From contig JBBIVP010000105.1 of NCBI GenBank assembly GCA_037439705.1, positions 1-7,719 on the forward strand: 7,719 bases of DNA, in the 5' to 3' direction. The stretch's first letter is position 1; each line of letters opens with the position of its first letter. This document shows positions 1 to 6,896 of the stretch, in pieces. Made by a program: the position numbers and the translations under genes. Under the pieces are notes generated by a model. The model was not told the origin of the DNA, did no database searches, and saw nothing but the letters and a program-made list of their open reading frames with translations. Origin of the DNA: JBBIVP01 sp037439705 [NCBI: bacterium] (GTDB taxonomy: Bacteria; JBBIVP01).

Positions 1-489
1 ATCTGCTCCTGAATCCATTATTCTTTTGGCGGTTTCTCCGAAGTTCCTTATCAGTTTTTTTATCTCCTCAATCTCCATCTCCTTCGGAGGCTCCCTCATC
101 GCAAAGCAGGGAATGGAGGAAGGCGCATATAATGGAAGAAGGGATGTAGAAGAGGTTGACTGTCTACCTGGATGCCATATCTGGAAAAATATCTTTGTGC
201 CATAACCTTTTATCGTTTCCACAAGTTTTTTTGCCCCATCAATCCATCCTTCGCGAAAGGGTTGTAAAAAGGTCTCATCTGTAACTGCGCTTCTGTCTAC
301 ACACTGGGCTTCAACGATTATGAGACCAACACCTCCTTGAGACCTCCTTTCGTGATAGGCAATGAGAGCATCCGTTATGAGCCCATCCTTCCCCAATTTT
401 GTATGATGTGATGTAGAGACAATCCTGTTTTTTATAGTTTTATCCTTCATATTTATGGGGGAGAAAAGGTTTGGAAAAAAATTTTTCAT
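1..489 (-). CDS. NADH:flavin oxidoreductase, Old Yellow Enzyme family (N-terminal part, cut by window edge)
   Basis: I translated this stretch directly from the minus strand: 163 codons stay open to base 1 with no stop. The protein opens MKNFFPNLFSPINMKDKTIK and continues KNRIVSTSHHTKLGKDG, the classic start of FMN-binding OYE/2,4-dienoyl-CoA reductase TIM barrels (F-P-x-L-F-S-P-I, then KNRIV). Further on come ALIAYHERRSQGGVGLIIVE (compare the family's Y-x-x-R-A-x-G-G-V-G-L-I), FFQIWHPGRQS at about residues 121-131 where the family has Q-L-x-H-x-G-R, and I-x-x-F-G-E-T-A-K-R-I-M-D-S-G-A-D at the edge, where the family continues G-F-D-G-V-E. Members use flavin and NAD(P)H to reduce activated C=C bonds or demethylate amines; the larger ones also carry a 4Fe-4S cluster, which would lie outside this window. 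The ATG at 489-487 overlaps the upstream TGA as ATGA, so translation is probably coupled to the TRAP gene. Family certain; substrate unknown. Confidence 0.9.
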   Translation of the reverse strand, partial: MKNFFPNLFSPINMKDKTIKNRIVSTSHHTKLGKDGLITDALIAYHERRSQGGVGLIIVEAQCVDRSAVTDETFLQPFREGWIDGAKKLVETIKGYGTKIFFQIWHPGRQSTSSTSLLPLYAPSSIPCFAMREPPKEMEIEEIKKLIRNFGETAKRIMDSGAD

Positions 490-1459
490 TTCTTTCTCAA
501 TGAATTTAGAAAATTTTTAACCCTCTCATAGAGCGGAAAGAAGCCAAGCCTCTGCGCTGTTTCTGAATTTACGACATCTGCCCTTTCCGTAAGAATGGAT
601 AGAGTTTCATCATCAAGACGAATTTCCTTCATTCCATTTTTTATCAATTCTTTCTGTGTCCTATCGTTCAGTTCCTTTATCCTTTCCCTTAAAATTGGAA
701 ATATCTCCTTCCAGGCATTAACGATTAAAATTCTGTCATTTTCATTGAGGGCGTTAAAGAATCCTCTATTAATCAAAATTCCTCCGCCTGTAAATGTGCA
801 TGGCGGGAAAAGAAAGTAATTCACCCTTCCAGCCCATTGAAGGGAAAGAAGGGTATATGGGGGGGAATAAACCGTCTCCACTATTCCCATTGGTAACGCA
901 TTATAAACATCAACTATCTGAAGCATTATTGGGGAAGCGGAAAGAACCTTCTCAACGAAGTTCTTTGCGTGAAGGTCACCCTGCCAGACCCAATACTTTG
1001 TGTTCCTCAATTTCTCAAGTGTGGAAATGTCTTTTGAGGAATAAAGAAATACCTGACCAGTCTCTACCCAGCCAAGAAAAACCACGCCCTTATTTTCTCC
1101 TGATTTTTTTATATCCTCAAAGAGAAAATCTCTGGTCATGTTCCATTCATCATAATCTCTGTAAAAAAAGAGGAAATTAAAAATTCTTATCTCTGGGATG
1201 AATAAAGAAATCCCGAATTCTGTAAAAGCGCCTGCATGAAGCTGACCCATTCGCATCTTTCTTGCCATATCAGATTCATCACCCATTATCCCTCCGGGAT
1301 AGATGAGAATCCTTCAGACTTATCTTCCACAATCCTTTTGAAATCATAATATGCTTCATACCAGGCGCCTCCTTCAGGAGCCAATGTCCCCAGTTTTATA
1401 ATCTTCTGCTCAAATGTAAAAAATAAAGAAATAATAAATATCACCTCCTTTAACCCCAT
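486..1459 (-). pseudogene. dctP: TRAP transporter substrate-binding protein, DctP family, with an apparent frameshift
   Basis: The gene lies in two frames. Frame A starts at ATG 1459: a short hydrophobic signal segment (KEVIFIISLFFTF), then IKLGTLAPEGGAWYEAYYDF, the canonical mature start of a TRAP periplasmic solute receptor; it stops at TAA 1288-1286 after 57 residues. Frame B reads ILIYPGGIMGDESDMARKMR from about 1310 and runs to TGA 488-486. It contains YPGG-x-MGDE, MRMGQLHAGA, KYWVWQGD, ALPMGIVETVYSPPY and LQWAGRVNYF, all typical of this family. The frames join with almost no missing residues, giving about 324 residues against a usual 320-340. One base (or about 7) seems lost near 1310. 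No slippery heptamer is visible, so this is a real inactivating indel or a sequencing error rather than programmed frameshifting. A conservative call would start at ATG 1286 and give 266 residues, but that loses the signal peptide and first strand. The protein would bind an organic anion outside the membrane. The membrane partners DctQ and DctM are not in the window. Confidence 0.85.
1440..1451 (-). promoter_or_regulatory. Strong Shine-Dalgarno-like sequence inside the start of the TRAP gene
   Basis: The minus strand reads AAAGGAGGTGAT, a near-perfect anti-16S complement, but it lies downstream of the ATG at 1459 chosen for dctP, within codons 3-7. That ATG itself has only a weak GGTGA about ten bases upstream. 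No ATG follows the strong site at normal spacing; the in-frame codons there are ATT (1435 and 1432). Either an ATT start is used, or an original start codon has been lost, or the site is incidental. Starting at ATT would remove the basic n-region of the signal peptide, so the ATG at 1459 is still preferred. Confidence 0.45.
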
Positions 1460-1465
1460 CTTTAT

Positions 1466-1951
1466 TTAATCACCAATTTCCTTAAGCCACTCTTCAAAGG
1501 CTTCAATGTCAGGAAGAAAATCAAAGATGGAAGGATATCCCGGTGGAACGCACTCCACCTCAAGAAGGGTGAAGCAGGACGGGCAGTAGTATTCCCTTAT
1601 TTCCACCCAATCAGGGTGAGGGGTCATAAATTCAGGGAACACCTCAAGAAATTTATCCATTGTATCCCTTATGTAAACCCTCGCCTTTTCTTTCCAGTTC
1701 TTCCTGTAATCGCCAAATTCAAAGCCGCAGTCACACTTTATAACCCTCTCGCCATTTTTGTCCACTATAAAGAGGTGGAAGGAAAGAGGAAGAATTATTT
1801 TTTCTGGAAACCTGACCCTTTGCTGAAGAATATCCCTGACAAGAAAGAACCTCTTCCTGTCCTTTTCAGATGTTATTATTTCCTTCAGCTTTTGCCAGGG
1901 AAGTTTACCATCTATGAGTTCCTCAATAGTTTTTCTGTCATACTCTTTCAT
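1466..1951 (-). CDS. acxC: Acetone carboxylase-type gamma subunit (zinc-binding)
   Basis: This is a 161-residue protein; family gamma subunits are about 165-170. It opens with D-R-K-T-I-E-E-L-I-D-G-K-L-P-W, matching the family start (an L-V/I-D-G-K-L-x-W motif). It then has a central IKCDCGFEFGDYRKNWKEKA followed by YIRDT, and near the C-terminus IREYYCPSCFTLLEVE followed by P-x-x-Y-P-x-x-x-D-F-x-P-D. The CxC pair (C73, C75) and the CxxC pair (C123, C126) form the expected four-cysteine zinc site. In known acetone carboxylases the small gamma subunit assembles with alpha and beta as (alpha-beta-gamma)2 in the cytoplasm. Its presence distinguishes this operon from ordinary two-gene hydantoinase/oxoprolinase pairs. 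It starts 35 bases after the alpha gene, with an AGGAT ribosome site just upstream, and ends 6 bases before the TRAP gene. Family assignment is firm; that the ketone is acetone is not shown. Confidence 0.9.
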   Translation of the reverse strand: MKEYDRKTIEELIDGKLPWQKLKEIITSEKDRKRFFLVRDILQQRVRFPEKIILPLSFHLFIVDKNGERVIKCDCGFEFGDYRKNWKEKARVYIRDTMDKFLEVFPEFMTPHPDWVEIREYYCPSCFTLLEVECVPPGYPSIFDFLPDIEAFEEWLKEIGD

Positions 1952-1986
1952 TCTATCCTAAAATCCTCATTCAATCCGTAAAATTC

Positions 1987-4104
1987 TTAAAATTCCTTCT
2001 TATACCTGGGAGAAAGTTCAAAACTTTCCTTGAACATCTCCCTCACATGTTCAGGAAGGGACTTCAATTTTTTAAGTTCTATCTTCTTAAATTCTTCAAA
2101 ACTTATAGATTTTTTTCGCCTTTCTTCCCTTATCTTCTTTCTCCTTTCGTTTGTACTTTCTAAATCCACAATAAACTTTCCATTGACTTCCTTTGCAACG
2201 ACACCGAAAACCTTCTCTGCTATATCCTTTGTATATATCTTTTCATCAAGGTCTTCCCTCACCCTTTCAGGCTCCCTTTCAATAGGGTCACCGCATCCAG
2301 GACCACCAAAAAGGATATAATGGATTAAATCGTAATCTTTAAATTCTGTTGGAAATAGAACCCCCTCTTTATTCCTTATCACTTCCCCTTTTATGAGATT
2401 TTCCATCTTTCTTTCCGCTGGAATCTCATCATCAATGGGATAATCCATCTTATTCTCAAATATCTCCTTGAGATTCGTATTATGTGCTCTTAGAAGATAA
2501 CCTGCATTTAAAGGATAACCTCCAAATATTCCGCCTCCGAGAAGATGGCATAGGCTTACAAGATAAATCTCAAAGTCCTTTACATTTCTTGCAATTCTTA
2601 TACATTCCCATCCAGAACCTCCCCTGTATCTTCCATATCCTGCAGTATTTGGCTTAACTTTCCTTGAAAGATAGGGAAGACCGAGCTCAAGAAGTTCCCA
2701 GATTTCAGCGTCTCCCTGGTCCGATTCTGGATTCCACATAGCATATCCCCAATCAAGCCCATCCTTAATTGCGCTTGCTCCGAGACCAACGCATGAAAGT
2801 TCAAAGTTTGCTACAGGAAAATAAATGTTAAGAACTGTGTGAATACCACCTCCTGCTATCATTGAGCCTGTTGGTCCATATCCTGCTATTACCTCCTCCC
2901 AGTATCCTCTTGCGAAAAATCCCCTTGAAAGGCATGGAAATAGTGCTCCGTATGCAGGTATTAAAAACATCCATGGTGTCCCGAAGGATGCAGTTGGGTC
3001 TTTTGTATTGCACCAGCTTCCAGGTGGGAAGTTGTATTCCATAGCAAGATAACTCCCATCATTTACCCTTCCGTCATAGGCAATAACCTGAGACAAAAGA
3101 ACCCAGAGTCCTCCCTGCATGGCTGTCTCAGAACAGTTGAAGGGATGGTATCCAGGCTTTGACGCACCGTCAAAGGAAAGTTTTATTTTTCCATCCTTTG
3201 TTATTTCTACCTCCATAGGCGCATGCATGAGTATGTCCTTTGATGCCTTCTTCAATGGATGTTTACCTTTAAACGGAATTGCTGCAAATGAAACAGCCCT
3301 GTATCTTCCTGGGATGAGCCTTTCCTTTACCCTCTGAATAAAAATTCTCCTTCCATCCTCTATGACCTCTCTGACAAACTCTTTATAATAGTCAATCCCC
3401 TCTTCATCTATGAATTTCAAAACTGCATCCCTTATAATGTAGCACCCTGCTACCCTGCACTTTTCGTCAAGGTCCCAGTAAAGAGGGGTCCTAACTGCCC
3501 TCTGACACCTTATTCTATGGTCTTTATGAATTTTATGGTTTGAACCAATTTTTTCGCAGACAAGATACAATCCATCTTCAAACCTTGAAGTTGAAACAAT
3601 CGGGTCATGCCCAGGAGTTGTAGCACCTATATCAATCTCGTGAGTTACCCCTCCAGCCCATCCTATAATCTCTCCTTTATAAAAAATTGGAATCATAGTG
3701 TGAACATCCGTTGGATGCACATCTCCTATAAGCGGGTCATTATTTGAAAATATATCACCGTCGTTTATTCCTGGGTCATCCTCATAATCATTCCTTATCA
3801 TCCACTTTATTGCTTCAGACATGGTGTGAACATGAACGATAATTCCAGTAGAAAGAACTATGGAATCCCCCTCTGGAGTATAAAGGGCAAAACAGAGTTC
3901 CCCTATGTTTCTAACAATCGGGGAGGCGCTGATGTGAAGCGCAGTTTCCCTTGCAGCAACCACAGCACCCCTCAATCTCGCAAAAAACCTCTCAAATTTT
4001 AATGGTTCTTCTTCCTTTAATTTCAATTCTTTTAAGCCATAATAAAATCCACTTTCCTTGAAAATTTTTTCAGAATATAAAAGCATTTCTTTCAGTTTCA
4101 TCAT
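1987..4104 (-). CDS. acxB: Acetone carboxylase-type alpha subunit (HyuB / hydantoinase B family)
   Basis: This is a 705-residue HyuB-family protein. The best diagnostic stretch is NNDPLIGDVHPTDVHTMIPI followed by F-Y-K-G-E-I-I-G-W-A-G-G-V-T-H-E-I-D-I-G-A, which matches the acetone carboxylase alpha pattern (NDP-x-x-G-x-x-H-x-x-D, FYKGE-x-I-x-W, V-x-H-x-x-x-x-G). From memory of the Xanthobacter structure, the metal ligands are His-x-x-Asp plus a His 25 residues after the first. H130, D133 and H155 here have exactly that spacing, so the Mn-type carboxylation site looks intact. Also conserved are STSRFEDGLYL (about 171-181), F-D-G-A-S-K-P-G near the middle and GGYPLNAGYLLRAHNTN in the C-terminal third. 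At 705 residues it is shorter than the roughly 775 I recall for AcxB. In the family, ketone enol(ate) from the beta side is carboxylated here. The start ATG overlaps the beta stop (ATGA); a second ATG follows at once and sits better spaced from GGGGAGGGA. Related acetophenone carboxylases and hydantoinases are the alternatives; the gamma gene argues for the Acx type. Confidence 0.88.
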   Translation of the reverse strand: MMKLKEMLLYSEKIFKESGFYYGLKELKLKEEEPLKFERFFARLRGAVVAARETALHISASPIVRNIGELCFALYTPEGDSIVLSTGIIVHVHTMSEAIKWMIRNDYEDDPGINDGDIFSNNDPLIGDVHPTDVHTMIPIFYKGEIIGWAGGVTHEIDIGATTPGHDPIVSTSRFEDGLYLVCEKIGSNHKIHKDHRIRCQRAVRTPLYWDLDEKCRVAGCYIIRDAVLKFIDEEGIDYYKEFVREVIEDGRRIFIQRVKERLIPGRYRAVSFAAIPFKGKHPLKKASKDILMHAPMEVEITKDGKIKLSFDGASKPGYHPFNCSETAMQGGLWVLLSQVIAYDGRVNDGSYLAMEYNFPPGSWCNTKDPTASFGTPWMFLIPAYGALFPCLSRGFFARGYWEEVIAGYGPTGSMIAGGGIHTVLNIYFPVANFELSCVGLGASAIKDGLDWGYAMWNPESDQGDAEIWELLELGLPYLSRKVKPNTAGYGRYRGGSGWECIRIARNVKDFEIYLVSLCHLLGGGIFGGYPLNAGYLLRAHNTNLKEIFENKMDYPIDDEIPAERKMENLIKGEVIRNKEGVLFPTEFKDYDLIHYILFGGPGCGDPIEREPERVREDLDEKIYTKDIAEKVFGVVAKEVNGKFIVDLESTNERRKKIREERRKKSISFEEFKKIELKKLKSLPEHVREMFKESFELSPRYKKEF

Positions 4105-6215
4105 TCCCTCCCCAGATGAAATATTCTGTATTTATCAAGGTAGGCTTTATAGCCATGAGGAATTAAGAATGTGGTGGCAGGAGCCTCTATTATGGATGGT
4201 CCCTTTATCTCAGCTCCGGGTTTAAGTAAGTCCATCTCATAAACGGATGCGCTCCACCACTCATCCTTCCAGTAAATTTTTCTTCTTCCTTTCAAAGCGG
4301 ATTCGACTTTAAAAGGAGCTTCCTTTTCTTCTGGAATCACTGGTTTCACTGTGGGATAATTTCCTATCATTTGAGCCTTTGTGATTATGTATCCAGCTTC
4401 CTTTGACTTTGCAGCCCTTGCAAATATCCTTTCAAAAAGCACATCAAATCTCTCCGCAAGCTTTATCATCTCTTCACCGGAATTTATTCCATAGGCATTT
4501 ACTTCAAGGTCATCAAGCATGCCTCTATATTGCATCCTTACATAAGGGATGAAAATTATTTTTTCTTCATCAAATCCCGACCTCCTGAATTCCTCCCTTA
4601 TCCTTTCCATTAATCTTCCCCATGCCATTGAAAGATATGCGAAAACGAAATCCGAATTGCTGAAATCGGGCTCAAGGATGAGGTCAACGCTCTCATCAAA
4701 ACGAATTGCAAAATCTGCGCAGGCGCATCCAAATGCTGAAAAAGCAGGCGCCCATGTTGGGATAAGAACATCCTGAAAATTCAATCCCTCTGTATAACCA
4801 GCCACATGAAGCGGACCACCTCCTCCGTAGGATATGAGAACATAATTTTCGGGCGCAAAACCAAGTCCAAGTATCTGGGCATAAAGGTAATCCTTCATAA
4901 TTTGATTTACCAATTCATATATTCCAAAAGAAGCCTTCTCAACAGAAATGGAAAGTTTTTTTGCAACCTCCTTTTCCACATAAACCTTCGCCCTTTCAAC
5001 ATCAAGTTTCACATCCCCTCCGAGGAAGTAATCAGGATTGAGATACCCCAGAAGAAGATTGCAATCCGTTATAGTGGGCGTCTCCAGTTTTGCTTCTGGA
5101 TAGCATGTTCCAATTTTTGCTCCTGCACTATCTGGACCAAGAAGAACTTTATCAGTTGCCGGGTCAAGCCTTATGAATGTCCCACATCCTGCTCCTATTG
5201 AATCCATAACAATCGCAGGAATTGTCAGAAGTAGCCTTGCTATACGAGGTTCTGTTGTGATTGTATAATGCCCCTCCGTGATAAGCCCAACATCAAAGGA
5301 TGTCCCACCAACATCGGTGCATGCCACATTCTTTAACCCGAGGAGGTCAGCCACAAATTTTGAGCCCATTATTCCTCCAACAGGACCTGATATTAAAGCG
5401 CTCACAAGCCATTCACTATCAGGAGAAATGCTCGTTCCATAGGAAGTTATTATGCGAATCTCGCCCTTTGCGCCCAGTTCCTTCAGGGTATTTCTCATAA
5501 TTTTTACCTGCTCGTTCAAGCCCCTCGCACAGGTAACCTCAACAAGAAGGGTGTTGAGCCTTGGAAGTTCCCCCCTTATAGGATTATGCCTTGACGAAAG
5601 ATATACGGGTATCTCAACTTTTCTTTTTGAAAGTTGATCTTTTATTATTGCTTCTGCTTCAAGTTCATGCTGTGGATTCCGATAAGAAAACAAAAAGCAC
5701 ACACAAATAGCCTTGACATTATTTCTCAAAAAATAGTCCACAGCATCTATCACATCCCTCTCGTAAAGTGGTATAAAATCAGAACCCATAAAATCAATTC
5801 TCTCTCTCACCCCCTTTATCAAGTGAAGGGGAACAAGCGGCTCATCATAATGATGAGAAACAGCGTGGAGCCTTTCTTTGTATGGATAATCAAGGTATGA
5901 CTGAACACCCCTTCCAAATCTTAGAATGTCCTCAAATCCTGCTGTTATTATCACCCCCACAGGTCCTTCAAGTTTCCTTGTAAGAAGTTTATTTATGAGG
6001 GTAGTCCCTGCGTATGTCACAATCTCTACTGCCCTCACCCCTTCTTCAAAGGGGATATTTCCTCTTTTAAAAGCATCCCTCAAAGAATTGAGAAATCCAA
6101 CCGTTTCATTTTCAGGAGTGGTTTTGGCTTTTCCTATGTAGAACCTTCCCTTTTCGTCCACCACAAATGTATCGGTCATCGTTCCGCCTGTATCTATTGA
6201 GACTATGTATCCCAT
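4101..6215 (-). CDS. acxA: Acetone carboxylase-type beta subunit (HyuA / hydantoinase A family, ATP-binding)
   Basis: This is a 704-residue protein with the full ASKHA/actin-like ATP-binding layout of hydantoinase A and acetone carboxylase beta. Phosphate loop 1 is DTGGTMTDTF (8-17), with TYAGTTLINKLL at 67-78. SGPVGG is at 276-281, phosphate loop 2 DVGGTSFDVG at 301-310, IGAGCGT at 340-346, and the adenosine loop YGGGGPLHVAG at 463-473. Family beta subunits are about 717 residues, so it is full length. In acetone carboxylase this subunit hydrolyses ATP to AMP plus two phosphates, activating bicarbonate and the ketone enolate as phosphorylated intermediates that are passed to the alpha subunit. 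The gene order beta-alpha-gamma equals acxA-acxB-acxC of characterised operons. It begins 3 bases after the ADC-family stop, with only a cramped GAGGG before the ATG, so translation is probably coupled. Carboxylase function is inferred from the gamma partner; a 5-oxoprolinase or hydantoinase alone would not have one. Confidence 0.9.
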   Translation of the reverse strand: MGYIVSIDTGGTMTDTFVVDEKGRFYIGKAKTTPENETVGFLNSLRDAFKRGNIPFEEGVRAVEIVTYAGTTLINKLLTRKLEGPVGVIITAGFEDILRFGRGVQSYLDYPYKERLHAVSHHYDEPLVPLHLIKGVRERIDFMGSDFIPLYERDVIDAVDYFLRNNVKAICVCFLFSYRNPQHELEAEAIIKDQLSKRKVEIPVYLSSRHNPIRGELPRLNTLLVEVTCARGLNEQVKIMRNTLKELGAKGEIRIITSYGTSISPDSEWLVSALISGPVGGIMGSKFVADLLGLKNVACTDVGGTSFDVGLITEGHYTITTEPRIARLLLTIPAIVMDSIGAGCGTFIRLDPATDKVLLGPDSAGAKIGTCYPEAKLETPTITDCNLLLGYLNPDYFLGGDVKLDVERAKVYVEKEVAKKLSISVEKASFGIYELVNQIMKDYLYAQILGLGFAPENYVLISYGGGGPLHVAGYTEGLNFQDVLIPTWAPAFSAFGCACADFAIRFDESVDLILEPDFSNSDFVFAYLSMAWGRLMERIREEFRRSGFDEEKIIFIPYVRMQYRGMLDDLEVNAYGINSGEEMIKLAERFDVLFERIFARAAKSKEAGYIITKAQMIGNYPTVKPVIPEEKEAPFKVESALKGRRKIYWKDEWWSASVYEMDLLKPGAEIKGPSIIEAPATTFLIPHGYKAYLDKYRIFHLGRE

Positions 6216-6218
6216 CCC

Positions 6219-6896
6219 TCACTCATTCCACTCTTCAACAATTTTTCCGAACACAAAATTCATGTCAAGAATCGCTGTATTTGCTGTTAGAACCTGCTCC
6301 GGAAGGAGTGGCTCAAAATCTTCAAGCTCTGTGGAATAAATGTTTAATGAAAGAAGACGAGCCTCTTTTATCTTCTTCCACTTTAAAGGCGGATCCATTT
6401 CTATAAGTTGCCTTTTCACCCATTTCCCCTCAGGGTCTATAATTCTTTTCAAAACATAGTAGTTTGCTGTCTGATAGGGGATGGTATCCGCATCTCCTGT
6501 TTCTTCTATCTCCATTGACACAAGGCATTTTCCATTTTTTAATAACTGACATCTTGTAAAATTGCCTTTCTGATAGAAAGAAAACTCTCCCATTCTCTTC
6601 GGGAAACCCCATACATCCCTTCCGCCGAGGTAGGCTTCATCAGTGGTCACATACACAAGAGGTGTGTAGAGACCAATTTTTCCTCCTCTTTCCACCACTA
6701 TAAAAACCAGAAGTTCATCGTAGGGACCGATAGAAGAAGATTTGTAAGATGCAAAAGTGAAAGAGGCAATTTGGGGTGATGGAGCATTTAATCCCTTTGG
6801 AAGGTGAAAGGGCTTTTTGAGGGTAAAAGAACATGCCCATATCTTTGCATCTGGATACTCCCACGGAGGGAGTGGTGTAACACAGTACTCCTTCAT
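6219..6896 (-). CDS. Acetoacetate decarboxylase (ADC) superfamily protein
   Basis: This 225-residue soluble protein has the ADC fold signature. GGRDVWGFPKRMGEF (91-105) matches the active-site strand of ADC, where the lysine after Pro forms the Schiff base with the beta-keto acid. K100 is that lysine here; the neighbouring lysine that lowers its pKa in Clostridium ADC (the second K of PKK) is Arg101. SIGPYDEL (55-62) aligns with the GLGCYTES segment, so E61 probably matches catalytic Glu76; the Clostridium Glu61 position appears to be Phe or Thr. The length is slightly below the 240-250 usual for ADC, as in several non-decarboxylating branches. The start ATG overlaps the MerR stop (ATGA) and follows a strong AAAGGAGGTG. 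The family includes true acetoacetate decarboxylases and Schiff-base enzymes with aldolase-dehydratase activity. Next to a ketone carboxylase, simple acetoacetate decarboxylation would be self-defeating, so another substrate or reaction is likely. Family confident, activity open. Confidence 0.88.
   Translation of the reverse strand: MKEYCVTPLPPWEYPDAKIWACSFTLKKPFHLPKGLNAPSPQIASFTFASYKSSSIGPYDELLVFIVVERGGKIGLYTPLVYVTTDEAYLGGRDVWGFPKRMGEFSFYQKGNFTRCQLLKNGKCLVSMEIEETGDADTIPYQTANYYVLKRIIDPEGKWVKRQLIEMDPPLKWKKIKEARLLSLNIYSTELEDFEPLLPEQVLTANTAILDMNFVFGKIVEEWNE

Noticed and set aside
794-1180. Plus-strand open frame of 128 codons
   Set aside because: It lies antisense to the TRAP gene, whose protein matches a known family over its whole length. 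The plus-strand product resembles nothing.
1286-1316. Programmed ribosomal frameshifting in the TRAP gene
   Set aside because: No X-XXY-YYZ slippery heptamer and no obvious downstream stem. TRAP receptors are not known to use recoding, so mutation or sequencing error is simpler.
1616-1981. Plus-strand open frame of 121 codons
   Set aside because: Antisense to the clear gamma-subunit gene; low-complexity aromatic-rich product with no recognisable motif.
1952-1986. Tiny ORF or terminator between the alpha and gamma genes
   Set aside because: The ATG in the gap gives a five-residue reading that stops at once, and no GC-rich hairpin with a T-run is present.
4806-5201. Plus-strand open frame of 131 codons
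   Set aside because: Antisense shadow of the conserved acxA-type gene, including the strand opposite its IGAGCGT and adenosine-side motifs.
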